64,000 nt of DNA. Origin: CAVRUD01 sp963849635. GTDB taxonomy: Bacteria; Chloroflexota; Chloroflexia; Thermomicrobiales; UBA6265. Made by a program: the position numbers and the translations under genes. The stretch spans positions 300,208-364,207 of the forward strand of contig CAWKIA010000022.1 in assembly GCA_963849635.1 (NCBI GenBank), written 5' to 3'. Below the pieces are notes generated by a model. That model was given only the letters and a program-made list of their open reading frames with translations. It was not told where the DNA came from and ran no database searches. Positions within the stretch are counted from its first letter, which is position 1; every line of letters starts with the position of its first letter. Of this stretch, positions 10,723-21,429 are shown piece by piece.

Positions 10723-13145
10723 CTATATGAGTCCGTTGCGGACCGCGAATACGCCCGCATCCACACGAGACTCGACGCCCAATTTGCCTAACAGATTCGT
10801 CACGTGGCCCCGGACCGTATGACGGCTGATCCCGAGCATTTCGGCGATCTGCCGGTCGGTCAGGCCCTTGCCCAGCAAGCGCAGTATCTCTCGCTCACGC
10901 CGGGTCAATCCAAGCGCCGTGACCGCCTCCGTAGACTCCGGCAGCGGCTCGGCGGCCTTTGCCACCACATCCAACTCGGCCCCAGCGCGGGCGGTCTCGA
11001 CCACCTGCTGTAGTGGCATTGCGCGGCCAGTGGCCCATGCGCGAGCAAAGACGTCAGCGGAGACCATCGCCCGCGCTTCCTCCTCGCCGCGTTGGTGCAT
11101 CGTCCGCAGCCAGCCTTTACTGGCGCCAAGCTGCTCACGCAGGGCCGCCGCCGCGGCGAATAATTGGATCGCGTGCTCAGCCTGTCGATGTTCAACGGCA
11201 ATACGGGCGACTCCAACGAGATTTTCAGCGAGAAACCGGCGGTCCCCTTCGGACCAGGCGCGTTCCGCTCCCTCCCGGAAGAGCTCCTGTGCTTCCTCTT
11301 TGTCGCCTCGGTCGTAGGCGAGGTCGCCCAGGCACCGCAGAACGTAGCTCCGGCCCCAGATGAAACCGACCTCTCTCTGCTTCCTGGCCGCGTCCTCGAG
11401 ATAGATTCTGGCCGCTTCCGGATCCTGGCGACCGAGGGCGATCTGCCCCAAATTTGTAAGCGCCAGGGCGATCAGGAATCCGCCACCTTCGATCGCGCGT
11501 TCTTCCCGTCGGAAGATGTCCAACGCCGCCTCGACCCGTGCCAACGCACGGTCGAATTCACCCCGCTCCAGATCGACGATGCCGAGGCAGTTCAACGCCA
11601 AGGCGATACTCTCCGGACCGCCGCCGTCCTGCGCAATGGCGATCGCCTCAGTTAGTCGTGCCGCCGCCGTCTCCCGTTCATTTTGGAGGCGGGCTAACCA
11701 TCCGGCAGTGATGAGACCCTTTGCCCGAACTGGCGCGGGCACCGGCCCCGACAATGAGAGGGCGCGCTCAGTCAGCCGAAACCCCTCACGATAAAATCCC
11801 CGGACGAGCCAGAAATAGAGCATCGTTCCGGCCAGGCGAAGGCCGAACTCTGCCGCTCCCGTGTCGAATGCCCAATCAAACGCCGCTCGAACATTGCCTA
11901 GCTCTGCCTCCTGTCGCATCGCGACCAGGTTGAACTCCGGTGAGAAGAGCTGCCCGGACGTCCGCCGCGCAACTTCCAGGACATAGCCTGCGTGGGCGGC
12001 GCGCACGTCGGCCTCTTCGCCACTCTCGGCAAGATGCTCCAGCCCAAATGCCCGGACCGTTTCAAACATGTGGTAACGCGGCTCGCCAGCCTCCTGATCG
12101 CCAATCTGCCGGACGATACTCTTCTGGACGAGCGAGACGATGCCGTCAATTGCCGAGGGGGTGACGAGCGGTCCCCCCCTTCCCCCCGCTGCGGCAAGGA
12201 GAAGGGGGCCGGGGGGTTAGGGGGCTGTAACCGCGCCACCGCCTCGACGCCCCCCAGATCGAAGCCGCCGACGAACGTGGCCAGCCGCCGGAAGAGGATC
12301 TGCTCGGACCAGTCGAGCAGGTCGTAGCTCCAGGCGACCGCGGAGCGCATGGTACGCAACCGGTCCGGTTGGTCGCGCGCTCCACCGGTAAGGAGAGGTA
12401 TCACCTCCCCCAATTGGGCAAGAAGGGCGGCGGGCGGCAGGGTCGAGACCCGAGCCGCCGCCAGCTCGATCGCCAGAGGCAGTCCGTCCAGGCGGGCACA
12501 GATCGCCGCGATGGCGGGCGAGTTCTCAGCGGTCAGGGCAAAGCCGAATTGGGCCGCACGTGCCCGAGCAACAAAAAGCTGGACCGCCTCCGGCGCCGGC
12601 AGTGGGTCCACCGGCACGGCCTGCTCCGCTGAGAGCCGAAGAACAGTGCGGCTCGTGACCAGCAGCGTGAGCCGCGGGCAGGCTGTCAACAGGTCCGCCA
12701 AACGCGGTGCGGCATCGAGGACCTGTTCGAGGTTATCCAGGACGAGGAGGACGTTGCGCGGCTGTAGATGCGACACCAGCAGCTCGCTCGCGAGCAGGCT
12801 CCCCTGGTCCTCCAGGCCCAGCCCCCGGGCAATCGCCGGCAGTACGAGCTGGGGATCGCGCACGGTATCGAGTTCGACGAACCGCACGCCGTCGCCAAAC
12901 TCGGGCTCCACCGCGGCGGCAACTTCGAGTGCTATGCGTGTCTTGCCAACCCCACCGGGTCCGGTCAGGGTGATGAGGGCAACGTCGTCTTGCAGAAGCA
13001 GATCGACAATCCGGCGGACATCATGCTCTCGCCCAATCAGCGGGGAGCGCGGACGGGGCAGCGCGGATTGCGGCGCATCGCCCTCATCTGGCCGGACGAC
13101 GTGGAGGTGGTGAGCCGGCGACTCGGGCCGCAATTCGGACTCCAC
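10723..13145 (-). CDS. LuxR-family regulator with N-terminal STAND-type ATPase, second of a tandem pair; REP-like insertion and one frame change
   Basis: The start at 13145 lies two bases after the stop of the upstream paralog, so the two are probably co-transcribed. The order is an ATPase domain with P-loop TGPGGVGKTR and a sensor/Walker B region (LLVLDNLEQV), winged-helix and TPR-like regions, and a C-terminal GerE HTH (LTRREREILRLLGKGLTDRQ, then ISRHTVRGH). Family members couple ATP binding to DNA binding, as in MalT or AfsR-like proteins. Near 12165-12232 a GC-rich palindromic repeat lies inside the coding region and reads as a Pro-rich linker. The frame changes in a run of seven Cs at 12173-12179. 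Downstream the frame is fully conserved, so this may be a homopolymer error. Confidence 0.8.
12165..12232. repeat. REP-like palindrome inside the LuxR coding sequence
   Basis: The C-run/G-run palindrome (CCCCCGCTGCGGCAAGGAG core) resembles the intergenic repeats at 17862 and 30360. Here it lies within an otherwise conserved regulator between the ATPase and the helical region. It encodes the extra residues LQPPNPPAPFSLPQRGEG. Confidence 0.7.
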
Positions 13146-13146
13146 C

Positions 13147-15564
13147 CTAATCGAACCCGTGGCGAACGGCGAACGCCGCGGCGGCGGTGCGCGAATCCAT
13201 ATCGAGCTTCGTCAGCATGTTGGTGACGTGGTAGTTGACCGTTCGGGTGCTGATGGACAGCATCGCGGCGATATCGCGATCATGGAGGCCCTTGGCCACC
13301 AAACGCAGTACCTCGCGCTCCCGCGCGGTCAGGTTGGGAGCATTGTTCACGACGTTTCCCGGCGGCTCCATCGGCACGACATTAGTAGGCCCGGTCGCGA
13401 GGGTGGCGGCGATGAGATCGTCTAGTGGCATCGCCTCCCCCGCCGCCCACGCCACCGCGAACGCCTCTGGCGTGAGGCCATCGCGGGCACTCGCGATGGC
13501 CCGCTCGTGCCGGATGCGCTGCCACGACTCGACGCCCAGACCGAGTTCCTCACGGAGCGCGGCGGTCGCGGCGAAGAGCTGGGCCGCCTGCGCGAACCGC
13601 CGTTGGGTCGCCTCCACGCAGGCAATCCCGGCCAGGGCATTGGTCAGGAAGCGGCGGTCGCCGTGATCGTGGGTCAGGGCGACACTCTCCAGGTACGCCT
13701 CCAGGGCGCGATCATACTCACCACCCAGATGAGCGACATCACCGAGGATGCGCAGGGTATCGCCAAGGGCCCAGGTATAGCCTAGGACTCGCTGCCGTTC
13801 GACCGACGCCGCCGCGTGGATGGCGGCCCGGGCGGTATCCCCCTGAGCGAGTGTGATCTGAGCGAGATTCGCCTGGGCAACGCTGACGCGCTGGGGCCCA
13901 TCTGGCGAGTCTGCCTCCAAGGCGAGCAAGAGCGCCAAAGCCTCTTCCATCTGGGCTACCGCGCGCTCGTGATCGCCACGATGCATGTCGACCAGTCCTA
14001 GCTCCTGCAGGGCTGCTGCCGCATTCGACCGGTCATCGACCAGCCTGGCCAGACGCAGGGCTTCACCTTGCAGCGTCGATGCGGCATCAGGATCGCCCTG
14101 GAGTCTGGCCAGCCACCCGGCAGAGCGCAGCGATCGCATCCGCGCCGGCGATGGATCCAATGTGCCAATCGCCAACGCCCGTTCCAACCAGCGACGACCC
14201 TCGCGATAATGACCCCGGACCGCCCAGAATCGACCCATCGCCTCGGCGAGCCGGATGGCGATGTCGCTCTCGCAACCTGAGATCGCCCATTCCAACGCCG
14301 CGCGGACGTTGTCGTGTTCGGCATCCAGTCGGTCCAGCTCGCGCTCGTAGTCCGGGCCGTCAATCAGCGCTGATGCCTGCTCGGCAACCTCCAGAAAGTA
14401 CGCGGCGTGGGCGGCGCGTACGCCATTCTCCTCGCCGCTCGCGGCCAGGCGCTCCAACCCGAATTCGCGGACCGTCTCCAGCATCCTGAAGCGCGGTTCC
14501 TCAGGGAGCAGGCCGCCCTGCTGGCGCAGCAGGCTGTTCCCGACCAGCGACTGGACGACATCGAGCATCGAGTAGGGAGGGGGCAGCGCGAACCGCGACA
14601 TCCCTGACTCACGCGGGCCGGGTCCATCGAACGCGCCGCTCGACAGGAGCTTGCACACCGCCTGGGCAGTGCGCAACTCGAAGCCCCCGACGAAAACGGA
14701 GAGCCGTGGCAGGAGCGTCTGCTCCATCGGACCGAGCAGGTCGATACTCCACTGGATCGCGGCCCGCATCGTCTGGAGGCGATCCGGAAGATCGCGAGCA
14801 CCGCCCGTCAGGAGTGGCAGCGTATGGTCCAGGCGGGCCATCAGGGCCTGGGGAGGCAGGGCGGGGATGCGGGCGGCCGCTAATTCGATCGCCAGTGGCA
14901 ATCCATCCAGCCGGGTGCAGATCGCGGACAGTGTGGCCGCGTTCGCCGCGCTCAGGGCAAAGCCAGGGCTCGCTGCCCGAGCGCGAGCCACGAACAACTG
15001 AACGGCCTCCGGCGCCGCCAATGGATGGACGGGTACATCATGCTCGCCCGTGAGGCGCAGAACGATCCGGCTGGTGGCCAGGACCGTCAACTGCTGGCAA
15101 TCGGCGAGCAGATCGGCAATCCACGGAGCGGCATCGATCACCTGCTCCAGGTTATCGAGCACAAGCAGAAGGTGGCGAGGCTGAAGATAGGCGATGAGCT
15201 GGCGATAGACCGGCAAAGCCCCCTTATCACTCAATTCCAATCCGCGGGCAATAGCGGGCAGGACGAGATCTGGATCGCGCACCGCGGCCAGATCGACGAA
15301 TCTGGCCCCGTCGCCAAAATCCCCCGCGACCTCGGTAGCGACCTGGAGGGCGAGGCGTGTTTTGCCAACTCCGCCGGGACCGGTCAGCGTCACAAGAGGC
15401 ACGTCGTCTCGCAGAAGGAGTGCGCGGACGGCGGCAATCTCGTGCATCCGCCCAACGAGCGGCGTCCGGGGCAGGGGCAGCGGCGAGAACGAGTCGCGCT
15501 CAGTGTTGGGGTGGGACGATGCCAGGCGAAGACGAGGCGGCTCGGCTGGAGATCGTTCGTCCAT
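13147..15564 (-). CDS. LuxR-family regulator with N-terminal STAND-type ATPase, first of a tandem pair
   Basis: The frame is intact, 805 aa from the ATG at 15564; an in-frame start at 15630 is possible but adds unrelated residues. The P-loop is TGPGGVGKTR, Walker B LLLVLDNLEQV, followed by LDGLPLAIELAAAR (NB-ARC/winged-helix signature). A long TPR-like region follows (HGDRRFLTNALAGIACVEAT). The LuxR HTH is at the C-terminus (LTAREREVLRLVAKGLHDRD, ISTRTVNYH). It is closely similar to the next gene downstream, so the pair arose by tandem duplication. It is divergent from the peptide ABC transporter, and regulation of that operon is a plausible but untested inference. Confidence 0.85.
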   Translation of the reverse strand: MDERSPAEPPRLRLASSHPNTERDSFSPLPLPRTPLVGRMHEIAAVRALLLRDDVPLVTLTGPGGVGKTRLALQVATEVAGDFGDGARFVDLAAVRDPDLVLPAIARGLELSDKGALPVYRQLIAYLQPRHLLLVLDNLEQVIDAAPWIADLLADCQQLTVLATSRIVLRLTGEHDVPVHPLAAPEAVQLFVARARAASPGFALSAANAATLSAICTRLDGLPLAIELAAARIPALPPQALMARLDHTLPLLTGGARDLPDRLQTMRAAIQWSIDLLGPMEQTLLPRLSVFVGGFELRTAQAVCKLLSSGAFDGPGPRESGMSRFALPPPYSMLDVVQSLVGNSLLRQQGGLLPEEPRFRMLETVREFGLERLAASGEENGVRAAHAAYFLEVAEQASALIDGPDYERELDRLDAEHDNVRAALEWAISGCESDIAIRLAEAMGRFWAVRGHYREGRRWLERALAIGTLDPSPARMRSLRSAGWLARLQGDPDAASTLQGEALRLARLVDDRSNAAAALQELGLVDMHRGDHERAVAQMEEALALLLALEADSPDGPQRVSVAQANLAQITLAQGDTARAAIHAAASVERQRVLGYTWALGDTLRILGDVAHLGGEYDRALEAYLESVALTHDHGDRRFLTNALAGIACVEATQRRFAQAAQLFAATAALREELGLGVESWQRIRHERAIASARDGLTPEAFAVAWAAGEAMPLDDLIAATLATGPTNVVPMEPPGNVVNNAPNLTAREREVLRLVAKGLHDRDIAAMLSISTRTVNYHVTNMLTKLDMDSRTAAAAFAVRHGFD

Positions 15565-15978
15565 GGGTGAGGTCGTGTTCTCCGATGATCTGGGCGAACG
15601 AGCGGGTACCTTCGTACGGTACGGCAGCACCGTCGCGTGTCAAGCATCTATCCGCACAATCGTGGACCAGTGCGCGAACGTCCGGCGAACAAAACCGCTT
15701 GACAGCTATTAGAGGCGGCCTTAGATTGCACCCAACTGACCCAACTCAGACCTTCGGGACCCGGTACTTTTTGGGCGTCCGGCATTACGTTTTCGCACCG
15801 TCGCGAGGACTTCACGCCGCATCCCATCGCTTCCGGCCCCGGATTCCGGGTCTCCTGTACCTGCCCCGCTGTCTCAGGTGGGGACACGGCGGGTACGCTG
15901 GTCTCGCTCCCGGAAAGGGTCTCAACGCGGCAGCTGGCAAGACTCCGTCGTCACTGAAGAGGTGGAGGTCCAGGAGCA
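15565..15978. other. divergent intergenic region between regulator pair and ABC transporter
   Basis: This 414-base gap holds the candidate promoter at 15699-15727. I see no convincing gene in it. Operator-like symmetry was not recognised. Confidence 0.45.
15699..15727 (+). promoter_or_regulatory. candidate sigma-70 type promoter for the ABC transporter genes
   Basis: TTGACA at 15699-15704 and TAGATT at 15722-15727 are separated by 17 bases. This matches the canonical spacing, with a perfect -35 and a 4/6 -10. It would give a leader of about 245 bases before the ATG at 15979. Confidence 0.45.
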
Positions 15979-17817
15979 ATGATGCATCGTGAAGCCGTTT
16001 GGAAGCTCGTCGAGAACTACAAGGCCGGCCGCCTGAGCCGGCGCGACTTTCTGCTCGATGCCGCCGCGATGGGATTCTCCGCCACCGCGATTGCCGGGGC
16101 CTTGACTGCGACGACGTTTAAGGCGATGCCGGCCCTGGCCCAGGACCTGCCCGAGGTTCCGAGAGAAAAGACCCTGATCGCCTGCCGGCGCGGCTACGCC
16201 AGGGCAAGTTCGACGAGGCGGAATTCTGGAACCCGTTCATCAACCCGCCGCCAACCACCAATTCGGTTCCCATGCTCATCAACGAGCCCCTGGCCTTCTA
16301 CAGCGCCTTCGAAGACAAGATCATCTTGTGGCTGGCGGAGAGCTACGAGTACACCGCCGGACTACATGTCCCTCACCGTCAAGACCCGCCCGAACATCAC
16401 CTGGAGTGACGGTACAGCCTTCTCGGCCGAGGACGTCGCCTACACCTTCAACCACCTCGATGGAGATCGGCTCCGCCGTCAAGTGGGGCGCCGACGTCCA
16501 GCAGTTCGTGGATACCGCGGTGGCCACCGACCCGAACACGATGCTGTTCACATTCAAGGTCCCGGCCCCGCGCTTCTTCGAGTTCGTCGCCTACAAGTTC
16601 GACATCGGCGTCTACATCGTCCCCAAGCACATCTTCGAGGGCCAGGACTGGACGACCTTCGCCCATCTCGACCTCGCCAAGGGCTAACCGGTAACAACCG
16701 CGCCATGGCGGGTCGTCTTTACCTCCCCGACGCAGAAGGTGCTGGATCGGACGGACAGTTGGTGGGGCGTCGAGGCCGGCGTCGGCCAAACTCCCGGCAC
16801 CAAAGCGCATTGTCTACCTCCCGGACCCCGGCGAGCAGGGCCTGGCCAGCCGGCATCATCTCCAACCAGTACGACATCACGACCGGCATCCAGCCTGCCA
16901 CCTTCCCGACCGTCTTCGACGGCAGCGAAGACGTCATTACCTGGACAGGGCGCGAGGAGCCGTTCGGCAACGTCGACTGGTGGCCGCACTCCCTCTACCT
17001 CAACAACGAGGTCGCCCCATGGACGATGCCAACGTCCGCTGGGCAATCTCCTACTACATCGACCGCGAGCAGATCATCGACGTCGGTTGGTCGGGCGCCA
17101 TCGTCTCCCTCCACCCTGTTCGTCCCCGACTACCCGGGCCTGAGCCCGTTCGTCGAAGCCGTCGCCGACCTGATCGAGCAGTATCCGTACTACGAGTACA
17201 ACCCGGAGAAGGGCGACGCCCTCCTGAAGGCCAAGGGTTGGACCAAAGAAGACGACATGTGGCACGACGAGACCGGGCGCAGCGGTCACCCTGGAGATCA
17301 TCTGCTTCTTCGACTTCACGGCAGTCGGCCCGGTCATCGTCGAGCAACTCAAACGCGCCGGAATCGAAGCCACCTACGCCGAGCCGCCGGACATGTTCAC
17401 CCGCTTCACCGCGGGCGACTACACCGGCGCCCTCTTCGGCCACGGCGGCAGCTACGTCCGCGACGTCTAGGTACTCGCTGCACCTCTACCAGACCGGCTC
17501 GACCAAGATCCCCGGCGGCCACCTGGTCAACTTCTCCCGCTGGCACAACGACGAGTACGACGCCCTCGTCGACGAGCTCTACGGCATCTCCCCGACCGAG
17601 ACCGAGAAGGTCATGGAGATCTGGCGGAAGTGCATGGAGATCTGGCTGCCGGACCAACCCGGACATCCAGATCTCGCAGGGCCTCCACCGCCTGCCGATG
17701 AACACCACCAACTGGACGAACTGGCCCACCGCGGAGAACCCGTACGTCAACCCGGCCCACTTCCACCTCACCTGGGGCCTGGTCATGCACACCATCGAGC
17801 CAGCGACTCCGGCGTAG
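15979..17817 (+). pseudogene. ABC transporter substrate-binding protein (family 5, peptide/nickel type), about ten frame changes
   Basis: ATG at 15979 follows CCAGGAGCA. The N-terminus carries a twin-arginine signal (RLSRRDFLLDAAAMGFSATA). Family-5 segments appear in order across changing frames: SLTVKTRPNITWSDGTAFSA, EDVAYTFNHLD, YIVPKHIFEG, DDANVRWAISYYIDREQIID, PYYEYNPEKGDALLKAKGW, then WTNWPTAENPYVNPAHFHLT at the C-terminus. About 590 aa in total is normal for a binding protein of a DppABCDF-like system. Breaks occur roughly every 150 bases and are single-base indels. As written no functional protein could be made, although every domain is preserved. It is followed by two permease genes, as expected for the operon. 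Confidence 0.85.
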
Positions 17818-17861
17818 GAGTCCCGGCGTTCGGCGCTCGGCGCTCAGTAGCATGCCCCGTC

Positions 17862-17905
17862 TCCCCCTTCCCCTTGCTGCGGCAGGGGCAGGGGCCGGAG
17901 GCTAG
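17862..17905. repeat. REP-like GC-rich palindrome between binding protein and permease
   Basis: Inverted C-run/G-run arms flank a CTTGCTGCGGCAGGGG core of the same kind as at 12165 and 30360. It lies in the gap between the stop at 17817 and the start at 17993. Confidence 0.6.
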
Positions 17906-17992
17906 GAGCGGTCCGATGCCGACGTCGCCCGAACGCCGGACCGCTCGAACGCCATCCGGGTCTTTCCCAGTTGTCCAGCGGAGGGAAGTCAG

Positions 17993-18999
17993 GTGCCACT
18001 CGAATACGTCGTCAGACGACTGGGTATTTTTCTGCTCACGATCTGGCTGGCCGCGACGGTCAACTTCTTCCTGCCCCGCCTTGGCGGCGGCGATCCGGTC
18101 CGGCAACAACTGGTGCAGCAGGCCGCCATGGGCGGCAGCATCCAGACCGGCATGGAAGACATGATTGCCACTACGACGAAAAGTTCGGCCTGAACGAGCC
18201 ACTCTGGAAACAATATCTGACCTACCTGGGCGATACCGCCCGGCTCGATTTCAACTACTCGATGACCGACTATCCCGCAAACCGTGATGTCACATCATCC
18301 GCGAATCGTTGCCCTGGACCCTCGGTTTGCTGATGACCACGATCGTCATCTCGTGGATACTTGGGCGGGTTGCTGGGCGCCTTCATGGGCTGGCCGCGAT
18401 CGCCCAAGTTCCTCCATTTCCTGATGCCCCCGCTCTTATCCCTGAACGCGATCCCCTTCTTCTTACTCGGACTCGTCCTGGTCTACGTCTTCGCCTTCCG
18501 CCTCGGCTGGTTCCCGCTCCTCTACGGTTACACCCCCGGCAGCTTCCCGGAGTGGAGTTTTTCCTTCGTCCAAGACGTTCTCTACCATTCGATCCTGCCC
18601 GCCCTCTCGATCATCCTGGTCTCGATCGGCGGCTGGGCGCTCTCGATGCGGTCGATGATGGTCACCACCCACTGGCGAAGACTATGTCACTTACGCCGAT
18701 GCCAAGGGCCTCAAGGACAGCACCATCTTCGTCCGCTACGCGATCCGCAACGCCCTGCTGCCGCAGACGACCGCCTTGGACTCGCCCTGGGCCAGGTAAT
18801 CGCGGGCACGATCATCGTCGAGGTGATCTTCTCCTATCCCGGGATCGGCAAGGTCCTCTTCACCGCGATCCGCGGCTCGGACTACTTTCTCGTCCAGGGT
18901 ATCGTTTTCATGCTGATCCTCGCGATCGGCATCACCACCTTGATCCTCGACTTCATCTACCCACTGATCGACCCACGCATCACCTACACGAGGAACTAA
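17993..18999 (+). pseudogene. ABC transporter permease, DppB-like, about five frame changes
   Basis: GTG at 17993 follows GGAGGGAAG. The start MPLEYVVRRLGIFLLTIWLA is the usual first membrane helix of this class. GLNEPLWKQYLTYLGD, LGGLLGAFMGW, FFLLGLVLVYVFAFRLGWFP and ADAKGLKDSTIFVRYAIRNA follow; the last is the EAA-type loop contacting the ATPase. GLALGQVIAGTIIVEVIFSY closes the protein. Breaks near 18172, 18265-18295, 18365, 18675 and 18778 are single-base gains or losses, several in homopolymers (for example CCC shortened before ACTACGACG). The inner-membrane channel would pair with the permease at 19264. Confidence 0.85.
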
Positions 19000-19039
19000 C
19001 GGCCGGCGTTCGGAGAGGTGCGATGGTGCTCTGGCTTTG

Positions 19040-19191
19040 CCTGTCATCCCGAGCTTGTCGAGGGATCACGAAAGAGGCGATGTATAGACGAAGCTCCGGC
19101 CTCCGAGAAAACGGCACCGTCCTCTCGGAGACGGCGGCACCATTGGAGCACCGTCTCCTTCGAGATTCCTCGACAAGCTCGGAATGACAGG
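19040..19191. repeat. inverted repeat of the TGTCATTCCGAGC type
   Basis: The left arm (19040-19063) and right arm (19168-19191) are 24-bp inverted copies with one mismatch, containing CGAGCTTGTCGAGG. A secondary inverted region lies between them. It sits between the two permease genes and could fold in the mRNA. Confidence 0.8.
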
Positions 19192-19263
19192 TTGGGTCAG
19201 GACAACTTCAATGCCGCTCGACGCCGGACGCCGAAGTTCGAACGCTATCCATTAGGAGCAACG

Positions 19264-20179
19264 ATGGCAGTTGCGGTTCAAGAAGGCACAATGACGATCC
19301 CCCGGCGCGAATCGAGCGTCCGGCGGGTCGGCGTCGAGTTCTTTCGCTATTGCCGGCGCAATAAGTCGCTGCTGGTTGGCATGGCGTTCATCCTGGCGCT
19401 GATTTTGTTTGTAGTCATCGGTCGACTAACAGTCGACCTGATTGAGGCCCGGCCACTTTCGGTCCGCAGCCTGCAGTCGCCCTCGCGGGAGCTGCCCTTC
19501 GGCAGCGACAAGCAGGGCCGCAACCTGTACGCGGTCATGGTCGAGGGCACGCCGCTCACCTTCCGGTTGGGCCTCTTCTGCGGCCTGATGGGCGTGGCTT
19601 TCGGGGCTGCCACCGGCTTCATCGCCGCCTATTACGGCGGCATCGTTGATGAAGTTCTCAAGGTGCTCATCGACGTCGGCCTGACCATTCCCGGCCTGCT
19701 CATCTTGATCGTGCTGGCGATGCGCATCCAAGGCGGCATGACCGTCTGGCAGATGACCTTCGTGATCACGGTGATCGCCTGGCTCTATCCCGGCCCGCAC
19801 CATCCGGGCTCAGGTCCTGACGATGAAGCAGCGCGGCTACGTCCAGATCGCGCGGATGTCGGGGATGAACGGGTCCGAGATCATTGTCAAGGAACTGCTC
19901 CCGAACCTGCTCCCCTACCTCGTCGGCACCTTCGTGACCTCGATCTCCGCCGCCGTCCTGGCCGCGATCGGCCTGGAGATGCTCGGCCTCGGCCCCTTCG
20001 AGGCCCCGACGCTTGGCATGACCCTCTATTGGGTCAACTACAACGCGGCGATCATCAACGGCTGGTGGTGGTGGTGGACCCCACCGATCGTGGTGATCTC
20101 CTGCCTCTTTACCGGCCTCTTCCTGATCGCCGTCGGCCTGGACGAGTTCGCGAATCCGCGATTGCGGAATCGGGTGTAA
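19264..20179 (+). CDS. ABC transporter permease, DppC-like, one frame change
   Basis: ATG at 19264 follows TAGGAGCAACG. A cytoplasmic N-terminus is followed by a first helix (SLLVGMAFILALILFVVIGR), then LPFGSDKQGRNLYAVMVEG, the DppC-type signature loop. The helices GLFCGLMGVAFGAATGFIAA and LTIPGLLILIVLAMRI precede a frame change near 19795. The second half has MKQRGYVQIARMSGMNGSEI (the EAA loop) and ends PRLRNRV. Length (~305 aa) and topology of about six helices are normal. It would form the import channel with the DppB-like subunit, driven by the two ATPases encoded convergently at 20331-22389. Confidence 0.85.
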
Positions 20180-20188
20180 AAGAAAGAA

Positions 20189-20316
20189 CTCACCCCCTAC
20201 CCCCTCTCCTCTCTGGAGGAGAGGGGCCGTTGCCAACACCAAGTCAACGTCAGACATGGCATAGCCTGACGCCCCTCTCCACCGCAGTGGGCTAGGGGGG
20301 AGGGGGTAGGGGGTGA
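20189..20316. repeat. REP-like palindrome between convergent genes
   Basis: Left arm CTCACCCCCTACCCCCTC and a right arm with the complementary AGGGGGAGGGGGTAGGGGGTG flank a spacer holding a second arm pair (GGAGGAGAGGGG / CCCCTCTCC). It fills the gap between the permease stop and the ATPase stop, so it may also terminate both transcripts. It resembles 30287-30415. Confidence 0.7.
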
Positions 20317-20330
20317 AGTCGTTTGCCGGG

Positions 20331-21395
20331 TCACGAGGCTGCCGTCACCGTCGAGGATGCCTTCGCCGCAGCCCGCGCAGTCGCCATCAGCCCATCGAGT
20401 TCGCTCGCCTCCACCTGCGGCTTGTCCTTGTAGAGGAAGCAGGCGGCCGCCCGGCCTTCGTCGGTGCGGTACAACGGTGGAATCGACTGGCGGCAGATAT
20501 CCATTACCTTCGGGCAGCGACTCGCGAACCGGCAGCCCTCGACAGCCAGCGGCACAGAGGTCGTATCGGCGGAGACGTCCTTGGTGCGCCAACTGGCCGC
20601 GTTATGGGACGACGGGATCGAGTTGATCAACAGCTGCGTGTACGGGTGCGCTGGCTGTTTGACGACCTTTTCGACATCTCCTACCTCGGCCATCTCGCCT
20701 CGGTAGAGCACGACGATGTTGTCGCTCACCTGGTAAGCCGTCGTCAGGTCGTGGGTAATGTAGAGCATCGAGATGCCAAACCGAAGATGCAACTGGCGCA
20801 GGCTCTCCAGGATCGTTGCCCGCAGCGACGCATCCACCATCGAGACCGGCTCGTCGGCGATGATCAACCGGGGCTGAATCAGGACCGCCCGGGCCACCAT
20901 GATCCGCTGCCGCTGGCCGCCGCTGAGCTGGTGCGGGTGGCGACCGAGCGTCTCCTCCGGCCGTAGCCCAACCGAGTTGAGCGTCTCTTCCATCAGGCGC
21001 CGGGTCTCCGCTCCCGGTGCCGCCAGCTTGAACTTGCGGATCGGTACCTCCAGGACATGATCGACCGTGTAGAACGGGTTGTAGACCTCGTAAGGGTCCT
21101 GGAAGATCACCTGCACGTCGCGCAGGAACTGGCGCCGCTCCTCTCGGGACTGAGACGTAATGTCCTTGCCCTGATAGAGCACGGAGCCGCTCGTCGGGGC
21201 GGCCACGCCAAGCAGCAGTCGGGCCAGCGTCGTCTTGCCGCTGCCGCTCTCGCCCACGATCGCCGTGATGCTGGGCGGATCGGCGTGGATATTGAGGGAG
21301 AAGTCGCGCAGGGCATGGTTCTTCTGTTTGCTTCGGAGGTGCAACCCTCCCCCAAAAACCTTCGTGGCGTGCCGAATCTCAAGCAATGGCGGCAT
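20331..21395 (-). CDS. oligopeptide/dipeptide ABC transporter ATP-binding protein, DppF-like
   Basis: The frame is intact (~354 aa). Walker A is GESGSGKTT, the signature HQLSGGQRQRI and Walker B RLIIADEPVSM, with the switch His in YITHD. The C-terminus has the oligopeptide-specific extension with a Cys-rich segment (CRFASRCPKVMDICRQ), which in related proteins can hold an Fe-S cluster. The ATG at 21395 was chosen because GGGCGAGG precedes it; an in-frame ATG at 21422 is also possible. It follows the partner ATPase on the same strand with about 35 bases between them. It energises import together with the permeases. Confidence 0.9.
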   Translation of the reverse strand: MPPLLEIRHATKVFGGGLHLRSKQKNHALRDFSLNIHADPPSITAIVGESGSGKTTLARLLLGVAAPTSGSVLYQGKDITSQSREERRQFLRDVQVIFQDPYEVYNPFYTVDHVLEVPIRKFKLAAPGAETRRLMEETLNSVGLRPEETLGRHPHQLSGGQRQRIMVARAVLIQPRLIIADEPVSMVDASLRATILESLRQLHLRFGISMLYITHDLTTAYQVSDNIVVLYRGEMAEVGDVEKVVKQPAHPYTQLLINSIPSSHNAASWRTKDVSADTTSVPLAVEGCRFASRCPKVMDICRQSIPPLYRTDEGRAAACFLYKDKPQVEASELDGLMATARAAAKASSTVTAAS

Positions 21396-21429
21396 GAAGA
21401 ACCCTCGCCCCGTTACGGACACATCACGG

